Shown here: piece after piece, positions 8,285 to 18,084 of the stretch | Layout: every line of letters starts with the position of its first letter | How positions within the stretch are numbered: the first letter of the stretch is position 1 | Assembly: GCA_002869165.1 (NCBI GenBank) | Contig: PKTK01000006.1 | Span: forward strand, 3,113 to 67,112 | DNA from: Candidatus Parcubacteria bacterium | GTDB taxonomy: Bacteria > Patescibacteria > ABY1 > BM507 > UBA12075 | Direction: 5' to 3' | DNA: 64,000 nt | The notes under the pieces: model-generated | Told to the model about the DNA's origin: nothing | Seen by the model: only the letters and a program-made list of their open reading frames with translations | Database searches by the model: none | Program-made: the position numbers and the translations under genes

Positions 8285-9937
8285 TTAAAATTGTATCTCG
8301 TCAACATTTATTTCATCGGTTACAAATTCTTTTTCATTGTCAAATTCATAATAACTATTTCTAATTTCTTCATTGATAAAATCGGCATCCATCCAGCCGT
8401 CCTTAACCAACAATGAACCACCGGTGAAAGAATTTATGTCAACCTTCGCCCTAGTCTTGTCGGCGATATTGACCCATCTCTTACCTCCTTGCTTATAATG
8501 GCTTACGCTTATTCCTAGTTTTTCTAGATTAGGAATAATTTCTTCCATCTTTCTTACCAACCAACTTGAATTCTTCGGCCAATACTTGTCTCGCATATAA
8601 TCAAGGTCGTATTGCTTTGCGTTGCTAATCAGCTTTTTGTATATATACTCAGGTGATCCTGTAATTTCGCCAACTTTATCTGACTTAATTAAATTCATAA
8701 CAGCTACAGCCACCGGATTTACTTCGACCGCTTTTTCGTTTTGAGTTAATATATTATTTTCATATGCTTGTAAAAAGGCTTCGCCCCCTGTTTTAATTAC
8801 TTCATTAATTGCAAAACCCCATTGTGCAAAATCTGCCATGCGTGGATATTTTTTTAATTTTATGCTTGGCTCTATTTTTATTGCCTCAGATGCAATATCA
8901 AAACATTCTCCCAGTATATACGGCTTCATTTTTTCAAACGTACTTTCGATTTCTTTTTCTGTTTTACGTAAACTCTCTGGAATTCTAGAAAGCTTTATGA
9001 TCACTGACCTGTCTAACAAATCTGGTTTATTGGCTACACAGTTAACTCCATTTAATCCTAATATGTTCTTGAAGTTAAAGACAACTTCTTCCTTGTCTGT
9101 ATATAGTTTGCGTTGTCCCACTCCCTCTCCTGTGCTGGATCTACATAGCTGGTCTGACTGTTCGACAGTTAGATTCGTAATGTTGTCGTAGAACATCGCC
9201 CAATTGCTAGCCATAGCGATAGTAAAATCCTGCTGTTTCCCTGCTATTGATCTTGTCTTTAGAGTTGATGGATCAATTATTTCTTTTAAAAATCTTGAGG
9301 TTGTGGATTTAGAAGAGCCTTGCTGACCATGCAACACAAGTATCGGATGAGGAAAATCAGGTATAAAGGCACTGACAATAAAAGTCTTTAATAAAATTTC
9401 ATCATCCCTTGAACTAAGATTTATTAGTCTGATAAAATCATCCAGCCCCTTGCCTTGCAATGGTTCTACTTGCGGCTTCTGTGTGTTAAATCGCCTAAAT
9501 AAAACTGGAGCATCTTTGATCGCCCATCCATTTTTATCATAGCGTACTGCCTTCCTGCCAAGGTCATACCAAAACACACCCGAACCTTCTTCAGCAACAC
9601 GCACATAGAGCTTCTTTGTGTTCTTTGTTTTTAGCCTTGTTTTGGTATCAATTATTTTTACTGCTTTTATTATTGACTCGGTCCCAGGTGGCTTCTTGTC
9701 ATGTTCATAACACTGATATAAAACCCAATTCTTAAATGTGTCTGAGTCTAACTCAACAATTTTTCCAGTACTTTGGTCCAGCAATACTTGTAGGGTATTG
9801 TTTTCATCTAAAAAAATATCTAAATTCGCACTCTCAATAATAGTAATAACCTTCCACACCCCCGTTGCATTGTCTTCTTCGTTGAGGATTTCTTCCTCTT
9901 CGTAATCACTAGTATTTTTATTAATTTCTTTTTCCAT
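8285..9937 (-). CDS. Plasmid/phage replication-type ATPase (D5/SF3-like)
   Basis: A 550-residue protein. The acidic N-terminus is followed by an ATPase core with Walker A LHGQQGSSKST (about 200-210). A segment at about 240-250 (MFYDNITN) fits Walker B, and a sensor-like stretch ending NKPDLLDRSVIIKL lies near 310. A C-terminal region of about 200 residues with winged-helix character follows. This layout resembles the helicase part of D5/SF3-type replication proteins of phages and plasmids, but no primase catalytic motif is seen in the N-terminus. It would unwind DNA at an element origin. It lies directly upstream of Int3. The assignment is by motif only. Confidence 0.6.
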   Translation of the reverse strand: MEKEINKNTSDYEEEEILNEEDNATGVWKVITIIESANLDIFLDENNTLQVLLDQSTGKIVELDSDTFKNWVLYQCYEHDKKPPGTESIIKAVKIIDTKTRLKTKNTKKLYVRVAEEGSGVFWYDLGRKAVRYDKNGWAIKDAPVLFRRFNTQKPQVEPLQGKGLDDFIRLINLSSRDDEILLKTFIVSAFIPDFPHPILVLHGQQGSSKSTTSRFLKEIIDPSTLKTRSIAGKQQDFTIAMASNWAMFYDNITNLTVEQSDQLCRSSTGEGVGQRKLYTDKEEVVFNFKNILGLNGVNCVANKPDLLDRSVIIKLSRIPESLRKTEKEIESTFEKMKPYILGECFDIASEAIKIEPSIKLKKYPRMADFAQWGFAINEVIKTGGEAFLQAYENNILTQNEKAVEVNPVAVAVMNLIKSDKVGEITGSPEYIYKKLISNAKQYDLDYMRDKYWPKNSSWLVRKMEEIIPNLEKLGISVSHYKQGGKRWVNIADKTRAKVDINSFTGGSLLVKDGWMDADFINEEIRNSYYEFDNEKEFVTDEINVDEIQF

Positions 9938-9943
9938 GTTTTT

Positions 9944-10306
9944 TTATCGAGTAACCATTGTTAAATTATGCACTGACAATAAATGTCCGATACTTAAAGC
10001 ATCAACATCTTCAGCTTCACACCTGAGACAATATTCCAACTGAGCTATCCATTTTACTGAATGAGCAAAACAATCGTAACATATGTCAGAACTGTTTTGA
10101 TTAAACTCTTCAAGTAAATTATCTAGGTTTTCTAACAAAGCGCCGTCCATATAGTCCATGTTCCAGTCTAAACCATATATCATTTGACCTTCATTGTTTG
10201 ATTTTTTTCTTACGTACAAGAAATTATATCCTTTAGAAAAAAGGAAGGCGGCGAAGGCCATGTCCTCAGTTTCAAAATACGTGTCTTGATTTTTTTCTTT
10301 TGTCAT
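9944..10306 (-). CDS. Small acidic hypothetical protein, DUF5659-like start
   Basis: About 120 residues from the ATG at 10306 (MTKEKNQDTYF). Its opening, with a FETEDMAFAAFLFSKGY segment followed by an aromatic strand, resembles small phage/plasmid proteins of the DUF5659 type. The C-terminus has several cysteines (CYDCF, YCLRC) that might bind zinc. The frame remains open to 10465, giving 173 residues and an overlap with the upstream gene. I prefer the internal start because the extra N-terminus looks unlike a folded domain. It ends 6 bases before the ATPase gene, so it is part of the same run. Confidence 0.5.
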   Translation of the reverse strand: MTKEKNQDTYFETEDMAFAAFLFSKGYNFLYVRKKSNNEGQMIYGLDWNMDYMDGALLENLDNLLEEFNQNSSDICYDCFAHSVKWIAQLEYCLRCEAEDVDALSIGHLLSVHNLTMVTR

Positions 10307-10458
10307 TTTTTTAAATTTAATACTTACCTTTTCATTGTAGTTGTTTATTGCAAGGCTGTCTGTTCTCGCTTCTATATCAGCATGTAAAAAAATAACTGTA
10401 TTAATATTAGTCCAAGGATCGCAGTTATTAACAGCGACCAAAAAGCGATATAGTACCA

Positions 10459-11301
10459 CTACCAAGATTCCACAAATTTATAACGATTTCGTTTGGCTTT
10501 ATTATTCAAGTTCTCACTTTTCTTAATAATAATTTCAAACCTTGAATTGTTAATTATTCCCTGAACTTGATCATTTAACCAATCAACATCCCTCCTAAGC
10601 TGATCACTACTGACCCTCGTAAATCGAGGGTATTTTGATATATACAAATTTACATCATGATAATCATAGTCCTCACTATCTGCTCTATGTTTGTAAAGGA
10701 AGTAATAAATTAGCGCCTTTCTTCCTGTAATGATCAATGGCTTGAAACTCTTGATTGTTAGTATTCCTTCTGTCTTGCTTTCATTAAACCTATACACAAT
10801 CGCTTCGTCCGATCCCGGTTCTGTAATATCCATAATCTGTCCTTGGATAATATTTTTACTTAAGTCTGATAAATTACTAAGTAGCCCTGTATCTATGACG
10901 CTGAATCTATTCAAGCTTGTTATTATTGGTTGTACAATATTTTTTACACTTATATTTCTACAGCCAGCCAAAAGTTTAACTAATTCCTCTTTAAAATCAA
11001 CTGATATTTTTTTTAAATCATACAAGGTTTTGACTAGATATTCATTTGTCTGCCCACGTTGAAGTAATAAAACGCCCTTGCGAGAGTCAACCAACATCTT
11101 TTCTATTACTTGTATAGAATTAATCATTAGTGCTCTGTGCTTATTGCTTTTAATGATCCCCATTTTACTGGAATAAAAAGCGTACTGGTTGGTTTCGAAG
11201 TCAGACTCCAGATCACAAATCAATTTCCAGAGTATATTAAAAACTTCCCGGCTAGTATAAAGCTTACTGTCCGATTCCTCAGTAATGATATATATCCTCA
11301 T
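10459..11301 (-). CDS. Hypothetical protein with helical C-terminus
   Basis: A 280-residue protein with no recognised domain. The N-terminal 120 residues look alpha-helical. The last 90 residues, with a YLYKHR...YDYHDVNLYI...RRDVDWLND pattern and a basic tail (KKSENLNNKAKRNRYK), could be a winged-helix or other DNA-binding unit. It is 6 bases downstream of the zinc-ribbon gene at 11308-11655 and runs into the 9944-10306 gene, so it belongs to the replication-side cluster of the element. The function is unknown. Confidence 0.55.
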   Translation of the reverse strand: MRIYIITEESDSKLYTSREVFNILWKLICDLESDFETNQYAFYSSKMGIIKSNKHRALMINSIQVIEKMLVDSRKGVLLLQRGQTNEYLVKTLYDLKKISVDFKEELVKLLAGCRNISVKNIVQPIITSLNRFSVIDTGLLSNLSDLSKNIIQGQIMDITEPGSDEAIVYRFNESKTEGILTIKSFKPLIITGRKALIYYFLYKHRADSEDYDYHDVNLYISKYPRFTRVSSDQLRRDVDWLNDQVQGIINNSRFEIIIKKSENLNNKAKRNRYKFVESW

Positions 11302-11307
11302 ATTTTG

Positions 11308-11655
11308 TTACTTAGCTTTTATAAGCGCTTTTTTTATTGCTGACTTTGATATATACAAAGTACCAGGATATTTTCCATGAAATCCATTAATTATCTGAGG
11401 CAAGGCTTTTCGGGCAAACTCTGCTTGAGTTGTAGCAAAGACATTAATGTCAGCTGATTCAGCCAGATAGGCTTCACTCCTCCCATGGTTATGTTTGTCC
11501 CACCATTCAAGTTTATTTTTACAACAATCACGGCATAAAAAACTCAACCCATTTGGAATTAATCTTGGTCGGTAAGACCTTGTTACTGTAGATCCTGGCG
11601 CATATGCCACAGCAATAGCTTTTTCAATTTTGTTACCACAATCACATAAAATCAT
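11308..11655 (-). CDS. Small zinc-binding hypothetical protein
   Basis: A 115-residue protein. CDCGNK near the N-terminus and LCRDCCKN near residue 40 give a CxC...CxxC zinc-ribbon pattern. The C-terminal half is helical with a basic end (YISKSAIKKALIKAK) that could touch nucleic acid. It is the first gene of the 11655-to-7337 run and follows the terminator near 11831. No family is recognised. Confidence 0.55.
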   Translation of the reverse strand: MILCDCGNKIEKAIAVAYAPGSTVTRSYRPRLIPNGLSFLCRDCCKNKLEWWDKHNHGRSEAYLAESADINVFATTQAEFARKALPQIINGFHGKYPGTLYISKSAIKKALIKAK

Positions 11656-11687
11656 AATTTTATTTTTTACATTAATTAACTTTTTAC

Positions 11688-11804
11688 TTAAACCTTTCGC
11701 TCTTTTAGCAATTTAATTGCCGCGTCAAGGTCCTTAGTAAAACCAGGCAAGTTTCTAGCTGGCTTTTTCACTAGCGGTTTCTTTGGTTTTTTCTCTTGTT
11801 TCAT
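11688..11804 (-). CDS. Possible 38-residue basic peptide
   Basis: A short frame found by reading the gap between the larger genes. It starts at ATG 11804 and ends in TAA at 11688-11690. The peptide begins with a lysine/proline-rich stretch (KKPKKPLVKKPARN), then an amphipathic helix (LDAAIKLLKERK). It is in the same orientation as its neighbours. No clear ribosome binding site is seen, so it may be a real basic micro-protein or chance. Confidence 0.3.
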   Translation of the reverse strand: MKQEKKPKKPLVKKPARNLPGFTKDLDAAIKLLKERKV

Positions 11805-11830
11805 AGTTATTTTTATTAATTAATAAACGC

Positions 11831-11861
11831 AAAAAAACACAGCCCAAAAAAATGGGTGTGT
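11831..11861 (-). terminator. Intrinsic terminator downstream of the restriction/FtsK operon
   Basis: On the minus strand ACACACCCA pairs with TGGGCTGTGT (one bulged C) around a T-rich loop, followed by seven Ts. It lies about 240 bases beyond the stop of the 12102-13187 gene, before the replication-side cluster. It probably ends the long upstream transcript. The AT-rich stretch between it and 12101 shows no gene. Confidence 0.55.
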
Positions 11862-12101
11862 CTGTACTGTACTAAAATAGTATTTAATTTTACTGCACTT
11901 AAATCAATATTCATGACGAGAATTTACTTGCTAGCTGAACTATTAATAGCTTATTTTAGTTCACATCTGCTTTTTCGATTCTCTTTTTTGAATATTCAAA
12001 TTTAAGTATAAAGGCACTTTAAACTATATTAAAAAATATGTCAATAAACTTATTCAAATAAAAAAACACAAGCATATTCAGCTCATGATTTTTTGCTATA
12101 A
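11862..12101. other. AT-rich intergenic region
   Basis: No frame or recognisable RNA is seen. It is the 3' flank of the long operon that ends at 12102. Confidence 0.4.
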
Positions 12102-13187
12102 TTATTTTTTAGCTATTAACTTTGCCAAATCATCTTCCTTCTCATATCCCCGCAATTCACCGAATAACATACCAAGGCGGTAACTAACCCCGGAAGACAT
12201 TAAGCGCCAGTTGGTGGTTTCAAGTGTCTTCTTGATAGCTTTTTCCAGTTGCTTTTTGCTGTCATATTCTTCTCGGCCTGACTTTGCATCTCTGATATTA
12301 AACGGTGCTATAACATGACGACCTTGCTCGGGCGTCTTCAGTTCCAATTTGATATACCCCTGTTCTTCCAGCTTGGATACAAGCAGATTCTCTAGCTCAA
12401 CAATGGATAACTTTTTTATCGAAGCCACTTTATCGTACAGCTCTTGATTCGCCTCCCTATCTTCAATCTTCCTTAAAACTTTTTGCAACTGATCTGTTCT
12501 TATTTTGAAACTTAAATATTCCTGCCCAGCTTCATCTGATATACAGAACCGATCTCTATCTGTTTCATAATTCGAATCTACTTCTTCGGGCTTGCTTTCC
12601 ATATCATACTCATAAGTTTTAATTACTCCATGCTCAGGACATTTGTAATAAGTAGTTATTTTTTCTTCTTCACGTTTATGTGTTTTATCCAAAACTTTAC
12701 CGCACTTGTCGCAATGCTCCGGCGTAGCTTTAAACTCTTCACCGGTATGAAAAAAGCCTCGACCTTTTCGACAACTACCACATCTAAAAATAAATAAAAC
12801 CTTATCTTCAGTATTCAAATTCCCGATATGCAGTGTCTTTGTCTCAACTGACATTTCCTTGTTACATGCTAAACAAAAAATGCCAACCGGAGTTTTGGCA
12901 CTTTCCATGAGCTCATCTCGCTTCTTGTCTTCGTCCATCCATTGACGAATTGTTTCGCTTTTTTCCAAATACCTTTCCCCAGTTTCAAAATATAAACCCA
13001 GGTCCTTAAACAATCCGTTGGTGGCACGTTTAAATTCATCCTCATTCTTATTACCGGTAATTTTGGTATCACAATCCAAAAAGAACTTTTCCTTTATCCG
13101 CATTAAATCAACAGTCATCCGATCATACCTGTCAATATAATATTGTTCTGACTTTAAATGCTTCTCCATACTATTACTAGTCTTCAA
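12102..13187 (-). CDS. Zinc-ribbon-rich hypothetical protein
   Basis: A 361-residue soluble protein. The middle carries three Cys pairs: CLACNK (about 106-111), CGSCRK (about 135-140) and CDKCGK (about 158-163), followed by YKCPEHG (about 180). These give at least two zinc ribbons. Charged helical regions flank them on both sides. Its start overlaps the end of the FtsK-like gene by 11 bases, so the two are translationally coupled. It may bind DNA or a translocase partner; the family is not recognised. Confidence 0.6.
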   Translation of the reverse strand: MKTSNSMEKHLKSEQYYIDRYDRMTVDLMRIKEKFFLDCDTKITGNKNEDEFKRATNGLFKDLGLYFETGERYLEKSETIRQWMDEDKKRDELMESAKTPVGIFCLACNKEMSVETKTLHIGNLNTEDKVLFIFRCGSCRKGRGFFHTGEEFKATPEHCDKCGKVLDKTHKREEEKITTYYKCPEHGVIKTYEYDMESKPEEVDSNYETDRDRFCISDEAGQEYLSFKIRTDQLQKVLRKIEDREANQELYDKVASIKKLSIVELENLLVSKLEEQGYIKLELKTPEQGRHVIAPFNIRDAKSGREEYDSKKQLEKAIKKTLETTNWRLMSSGVSYRLGMLFGELRGYEKEDDLAKLIAKK

Positions 13188-14763
13188 TATTAAACCCAGT
13201 AACTCCGTCTTGTTTTTGAATAATGTTAACTAATTTTTCTGCTTCTGAATATGTAATATTGATTCTTCTTTGTACTGCACTTGGCGAATAACACCTTTCT
13301 TCGTACAAAATCTTTTTAACAATCGCCAGCTTTTCTTCGTCGGTTATATTATCCGGTAGTTTTTTAGCTTTACAGCTATGAGTATAATCAATAATTCCCA
13401 TGTTCAAAAGATAATCAATCAAACGGCAAGCGGTTACGTGATCTATACTAAGCTTGTCATTCAAATCAGCCGCTCGAAGTTCTCTATTCTTCTTGGCTAA
13501 TACCTCCGCTTTATCAAATAAATCCTTGTTAACTTCAGATAATTCTTTTCTGTCGATATAATTGCCAGCTTTAACCGCTTCAATTATTTTTTCTATTTCA
13601 TTTTCACTTATAAAAAATCCTTGAAAGCGCCAAGGGGTATTCTCAATTTTCTCAATCTTAACCTTATCACCGGCAACAATCTTTTTCCCCTTTGGTAATT
13701 TGATATCAATCTCGCTTTGTTTACAAAGCATGTCACCTTGACCTAATAGTTTTTCTCCTCCGCTCTCACCTAGAATTGTTATTGAATCTTGTTCTGAAGC
13801 TGTACTAAATGAAATCTGAACCAAAAATTCAGCTACCATTTCTTTGGGCATTATCTGTTTCGGATCTGGCCTTGATGTACCAAGTATAATATTAAAACCA
13901 ACCGCTCCTCCCATACTAGCAATCCTAGTTATCTGTTTAAGAAAATAATCATGATCAGCTACCATCAAATCAGAAAATTCATCAATCATTATTATATAGC
14001 AGGGCCACTTCTCCTCGGCAAATAAATTATAATTAGCAATATTACTAATTCCTTTTGCTTGAAGTATATCAAAGCGCCTGTCTATCTCCTCCATGCACCA
14101 ATCAAACGCTTTCCTAGCTTCCTCAGCATTAACCATAACTGGAAATTTTAAATGCTGTAGTCCTTTATAAGTATATAATTCAACCCTCTTAGGATCAATC
14201 AGAATCAAACCAAGTTCTTCGGGCTTGCACTGGAATAATAAACTGGCAATTACTGTATGGAAAAAATTAGATTTACCTGAATTCGTAGCACCGCCAATTA
14301 TTATGTTCCCCCTCTGTCTTATATCGACCACATCGTTAGACATATTATCATCTCGGCCAATTGGCAATCCCACCTTACCTGTCAGTTCATCAAACACGCA
14401 ATCTTCTAAAGCGTCCTTCAGTCCTACTAATGCTTTCTTCTTATTGGGAATTTCTATCACTATGTATTTTTCTAGTCCAGAAAACAAGCTAACTCTTACC
14501 GGATAACTCTTCAGGGCTAAGCTTAGATTGTTCGTAAAATCTTTTTGTTTATAGTTTTCGTAGTTCTCAAATATAATATACTTAAAAACCGATACTCTCG
14601 GCGCAACATCAAAGCTAGTATAGATAACTCCGACACCAGCGGATTCAAACTCTTTCTCGATTATCTTTTTAGATTCTTCAAAATCAACACCAACCGGCTT
14701 CTCCTTATAATCTCGCAATAAATCTAGGGGTAATAAAAAATTACTAGGTTCTTTTTGTATCAT
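13177..14763 (-). CDS. FtsK/SpoIIIE-like DNA translocase
   Basis: A 528-residue soluble P-loop motor. Walker A is GGATNSGKSN (about 161-170). LGLILIDPKRVELY follows at about 190 and Walker B IIMIDEFSDLM at about 256-266. SRPDPK and a GQGDMLCK segment typical of FtsK family members follow. The last 100 residues resemble the winged-helix gamma domain of FtsK (RAADLNDKLSIDHVTACRLID). It lacks the four N-terminal membrane helices of cell-division FtsK, which suits an element-encoded translocase like those of ICEs. Its ATG overlaps the stop of the HAD-like gene (ATGA at 14760-14763). Confidence 0.85.
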   Translation of the reverse strand: MIQKEPSNFLLPLDLLRDYKEKPVGVDFEESKKIIEKEFESAGVGVIYTSFDVAPRVSVFKYIIFENYENYKQKDFTNNLSLALKSYPVRVSLFSGLEKYIVIEIPNKKKALVGLKDALEDCVFDELTGKVGLPIGRDDNMSNDVVDIRQRGNIIIGGATNSGKSNFFHTVIASLLFQCKPEELGLILIDPKRVELYTYKGLQHLKFPVMVNAEEARKAFDWCMEEIDRRFDILQAKGISNIANYNLFAEEKWPCYIIMIDEFSDLMVADHDYFLKQITRIASMGGAVGFNIILGTSRPDPKQIMPKEMVAEFLVQISFSTASEQDSITILGESGGEKLLGQGDMLCKQSEIDIKLPKGKKIVAGDKVKIEKIENTPWRFQGFFISENEIEKIIEAVKAGNYIDRKELSEVNKDLFDKAEVLAKKNRELRAADLNDKLSIDHVTACRLIDYLLNMGIIDYTHSCKAKKLPDNITDEEKLAIVKKILYEERCYSPSAVQRRINITYSEAEKLVNIIQKQDGVTGFNIED

Positions 14764-15152
14764 ATAATATTCATTATTTGTTTTAACTTATCTGGTTCTG
14801 ATTTTAGATTGATTAAAATAATTTTTTCTTTGGCATTATTCTCAGCTAGAACATTCGATTCTGCTTGCATAACATAGTCATCCAGCCAACGAAAGTCCTG
14901 ACTAAAATCTATCGCTTCAGTTTTAAGTGTTTGCCAGTTAGTAGATTTGATCTTATCCAAACAAGGCAATACCTCATCTGGCAACTTGTCCTGTAAATAC
15001 TGAGCTGTTACTTGTGCATTACCTCGACAGTGGGTAGTAAGCCAATATACATTATGTTTATCAGTAATATATTTTAAAAATTCAGAAACATAATCTGCTG
15101 GCTTCGAATCTTTTTTAATTAAAACTTGATCTATATCCAGATAAATATTCAT
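14760..15152 (-). CDS. Small HAD-like phosphatase-fold protein
   Basis: A 130-residue protein. It starts with MNIYLDIDQVLI, the DxD motif of HAD-superfamily phosphatases; WLTTHC at about 37-42 fits motif II (a Thr/Ser at a strand end), and FRWLDDYV at about 88-95 could carry the late acidic motif. It is smaller than typical HAD phosphatases, with no large cap domain. Such proteins in elements may act as polynucleotide or nucleotide phosphatases. The gene is coupled to the FtsK-like gene by a 3-base start/stop overlap. Confidence 0.6.
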   Translation of the reverse strand: MNIYLDIDQVLIKKDSKPADYVSEFLKYITDKHNVYWLTTHCRGNAQVTAQYLQDKLPDEVLPCLDKIKSTNWQTLKTEAIDFSQDFRWLDDYVMQAESNVLAENNAKEKIILINLKSEPDKLKQIMNII

Positions 15153-15168
15153 AAAAATATATTAGTTT

Positions 15169-15513
15169 CTACAATTCATTTTCTTCAATAGCATCTTCGA
15201 CCCATCTACTTACATCGCTAATTTCATATACTTTGTCAGGATAAACAGCAACAATTTTATAATTATTATGTAGTTCACATTCGCTCCAAACTTTCTTACA
15301 CAACTTACATTTTTTATTACTGTCTAAAGGTTCAACATAACCAACATAAACTTGGTAATCCATTTCTTCATGTGGTCCATGAATTTTCCAGGTTTCATCC
15401 AAACATGGAGACAGGTTTAGTTCAGGTAATTTTTTTCTAATTTTATGAAAATGATATTCATTTCCTTCTTCGTTTAATTTTATATCACCCATATCTTTTA
15501 TTTTTATGGCCAA
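15169..15513 (-). CDS. Hypothetical protein with CxxC pair
   Basis: A 114-residue protein with no recognised family. It contains CKLCKKVWSECELH (about 68-81), a possible small zinc site, in a mainly beta-rich protein (YQVYVGYVEPL, YKIVAVYPDKVYEI). It overlaps the end of the 15504-15719 gene by 10 bases and lies 16 bases from the HAD-like gene, so it belongs to the long operon. Confidence 0.5.
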   Translation of the reverse strand: MAIKIKDMGDIKLNEEGNEYHFHKIRKKLPELNLSPCLDETWKIHGPHEEMDYQVYVGYVEPLDSNKKCKLCKKVWSECELHNNYKIVAVYPDKVYEISDVSRWVEDAIEENEL

Positions 15514-15719
15514 AACTGCGCTGCAATATTGGCTGCTTTTTTAGTTGAATATTCCCACTGTTCTCCGGCGCATGTCCCCATGTCCCAGCGAATATGTCGT
15601 TCAAATATACACCCGGTTAGAAAATACCATGGAAAAAAAATGAGGCGTAACGCAAGAAATATTAATATACATAATACAACCCCTCCCCAAAAAACTTTTT
15701 CCTTCTTAGTTATGTACAT
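15504..15719 (-). CDS. Small single-pass membrane protein
   Basis: About 71 residues from the ATG at 15719 (MYITKKEK). The frame is open further upstream to 15836, but that stretch lies inside the end of the large membrane-protein gene. One strong transmembrane helix (about 10-31) is followed by a short C-terminal domain with two cysteines and tryptophans. The start is placed 1 base before the stop codon of the upstream gene at 15721, in keeping with tight operon packing. Confidence 0.5.
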   Translation of the reverse strand: MYITKKEKVFWGGVVLCILIFLALRLIFFPWYFLTGCIFERHIRWDMGTCAGEQWEYSTKKAANIAAQFWP

Positions 15720-15720
15720 A

Positions 15721-18084
15721 TTATTTCTTTTTTTTCTTATCATTTTCTTTTTTCTCAATTTTCTCTGATATCGGACTACTTGCATCAAACATATTCCACA
15801 TTTCAAATGTAAACCAATCAATATCTGTAATTTCAACTCTTTCGATTAACCAATGTTCTGCTCTTTTTAAAATATCGGCCTCTCGCCTATTTTTATAAAA
15901 TTCATCACGCAATTGCATTACCTCAACTCTAACAAGCTCTTTCTTAGGCGAAGTCGGCTCCACCCCTTCCGGTAAATTTGAAAAATAATACTCTTCAAAT
16001 TTTTGTTGAAATACTTTTAGATTCACTTTCAAATTCTCGACTATGTCTTTCTTTTTATTTTTCAATGCAAGAATACCAATGTAACATGCTCGTTCCATAA
16101 TCCTTGGTTCAGTATAACCATATTTAGAATCAGACTCTTTCTCAAACATATCCATGGCTAATTTAAATAAAATTTCAATAGCATCTTCAGCTAACTTATC
16201 TTGATTGACATCAAAAGATATTATCACAATAACCGAAACTGCTTCTACTAATTTATCAAAATGTAAATTGGATTCAATTTTTTTTACTTCATGTGTGAAC
16301 CAGGACGGCTGATGCAAATACCAACCAAGAATCCTTATCAGCTCTTCTTTTTGTTTATTCCATTTTTCATCCTTAATACAATTAACCATTAGACAAGAAA
16401 TATCAATAATAGTTTTGGCAAAAGTTTCAACTAAAGCATGGTCTGCTGTTTTAATTTTTTCCGATATCTCACGAAGACAACGACGATATTCCTCAATTAG
16501 ACGGACAAAAGTCAACTGCGTATTATCTCTTTTATCATTTTTTTCTTTTTGTGCAATCTGATATAGAACATTTGCTAAATGAGAAACCCTATAAAATATT
16601 GAGTCCAACTCGACGGAGGCATAAATATCTTGTATGCTTTTTGTTCTTATATTTAAAAATACAAAAAGAGTTATAGAACTAATATGATCAAAGTAATTTC
16701 TCAAATAAAGCCTCCTATCTGTAATGCTCTTCAGAACTAAAGCTTGCAATATAATATCGTAAACTTTAATCACTTCCTTCCAAACAACATCAAGTCGATT
16801 TGAAATACAATGAAAAGCGATTTTATCTAAAATATTATAAACAGAATATAAGTCTTGTTCACAACCGTTAGCAATCATCACTGGGATTATTTCTTGATAT
16901 GCTCGCACTCCTTGAAACATTGCTTCCATATTATTATTTTTCACCGCACTAACCAATAATGAATCTAGGTATCCCCTGCATTGTGAAAAAATTGGATTGC
17001 TTCTTTGTCTGGGACCAACATATTTAATATTTTGAGCATTTATAGCTAGGCTTTTCAATATGTTTATTATATGAGTTACGCCTACGCTATCATTTTTATT
17101 AATATAAAACTCTCCCCTAGAAACAAAGTTCTCTAAGTTGGGCGTAAGGAAACTCTGTGAATCGCTCACGCCAACCCAAATAACATCAGCTGAGGGAACC
17201 ACCAATGACGACTCACTCCTTAAGCTAAAATACTTTAATATAATTTTATAAGCAGTTGTTAATGAATTTCTCGCCATTTTCTTTTCTTGAGAATTATAAA
17301 GCTTGTCGTGGAAATCAAAAAGATAATCTAGTCTATTGTTAATATCTGAAAAATAAGATTGAAATCCCCTGTAGGCGGTCGCCTCTGCTAAACTCTTATC
17401 AATAGGCTCACCTGATTCACTAGGTTTTGAAGAATACAAGACTGCAACCTCGCTAGCTAACTTCTTTATTTTATTTAAATATTCATAACTACTACTTTCT
17501 ATAATTTTTAAATTATTATTAGGTTTTATTTTTTCTCTTATTCTTCTAAACAAAAAATATAGCAACCAAAAAACAAGACCAACAACAATCAACGAACCTT
17601 GAGCGAGAAAGTTTAAAGTTTCTTTACTAAAAATATTCGAAGAAGATGTAAAGATTATTGCTAGTGAAAAAAATGCAAAAATAAAAAACGTAATCACCCA
17701 ATATATTGCAGATTGAAACTTGTCTTTAGCTACTAAATCAAAAAACCCAGCAGATGATCGCTGGGCCGCATTTTGAATTAATAATATAGTTAAGGAGAAA
17801 ACTATTGCTAATGCGCTTCCAAACATTGCGCCACTAGCGGTAAAAAATCTAATACCTCCTTCTGAAAGAATGGAGCCATTAGCTAGCTTTAAAATATAAA
17901 ATGATATTATTATAATCAAAGTAAAATATACTATAGATAGAACTGCGAAAGAATAACGATGTATGTATTTATTATACAAGTGCAAAAACAAAGTCTTTAT
18001 TTTAAACTTTAAAAATAAATAATAATAGACAATGATTTTTTTTACTTTACCAAACGCATTAGTAATATTCTTTAATATATTCAT
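15721..18084 (-). CDS. Large membrane protein overlapping hsdR (DUF2254-like N-terminus)
   Basis: A 787-residue protein. It has about four transmembrane helices in the first 180 residues (near 48-68, 82-107, 130-148, 160-178) and a long soluble helical C-terminus of about 600 residues. The second helix, with a FSLTILLIQNAAQRSS stretch, resembles DUF2254 membrane proteins. I do not recognise the helical region. Its ATG lies 26 bases inside the end of hsdR, so it is translated together with the restriction system. An accessory or anti-invader role is possible but inferred only from linkage. The C-terminus ends in a lysine run. Confidence 0.6.
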   Translation of the reverse strand: MNILKNITNAFGKVKKIIVYYYLFLKFKIKTLFLHLYNKYIHRYSFAVLSIVYFTLIIIISFYILKLANGSILSEGGIRFFTASGAMFGSALAIVFSLTILLIQNAAQRSSAGFFDLVAKDKFQSAIYWVITFFIFAFFSLAIIFTSSSNIFSKETLNFLAQGSLIVVGLVFWLLYFLFRRIREKIKPNNNLKIIESSSYEYLNKIKKLASEVAVLYSSKPSESGEPIDKSLAEATAYRGFQSYFSDINNRLDYLFDFHDKLYNSQEKKMARNSLTTAYKIILKYFSLRSESSLVVPSADVIWVGVSDSQSFLTPNLENFVSRGEFYINKNDSVGVTHIINILKSLAINAQNIKYVGPRQRSNPIFSQCRGYLDSLLVSAVKNNNMEAMFQGVRAYQEIIPVMIANGCEQDLYSVYNILDKIAFHCISNRLDVVWKEVIKVYDIILQALVLKSITDRRLYLRNYFDHISSITLFVFLNIRTKSIQDIYASVELDSIFYRVSHLANVLYQIAQKEKNDKRDNTQLTFVRLIEEYRRCLREISEKIKTADHALVETFAKTIIDISCLMVNCIKDEKWNKQKEELIRILGWYLHQPSWFTHEVKKIESNLHFDKLVEAVSVIVIISFDVNQDKLAEDAIEILFKLAMDMFEKESDSKYGYTEPRIMERACYIGILALKNKKKDIVENLKVNLKVFQQKFEEYYFSNLPEGVEPTSPKKELVRVEVMQLRDEFYKNRREADILKRAEHWLIERVEITDIDWFTFEMWNMFDASSPISEKIEKKENDKKKKK

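Noticed and set aside
10307..10465. N-terminal extension of the 9944-10306 protein
   Set aside because: It overlaps the upstream gene and lacks a folded pattern; the internal ATG starts the recognisable domain.
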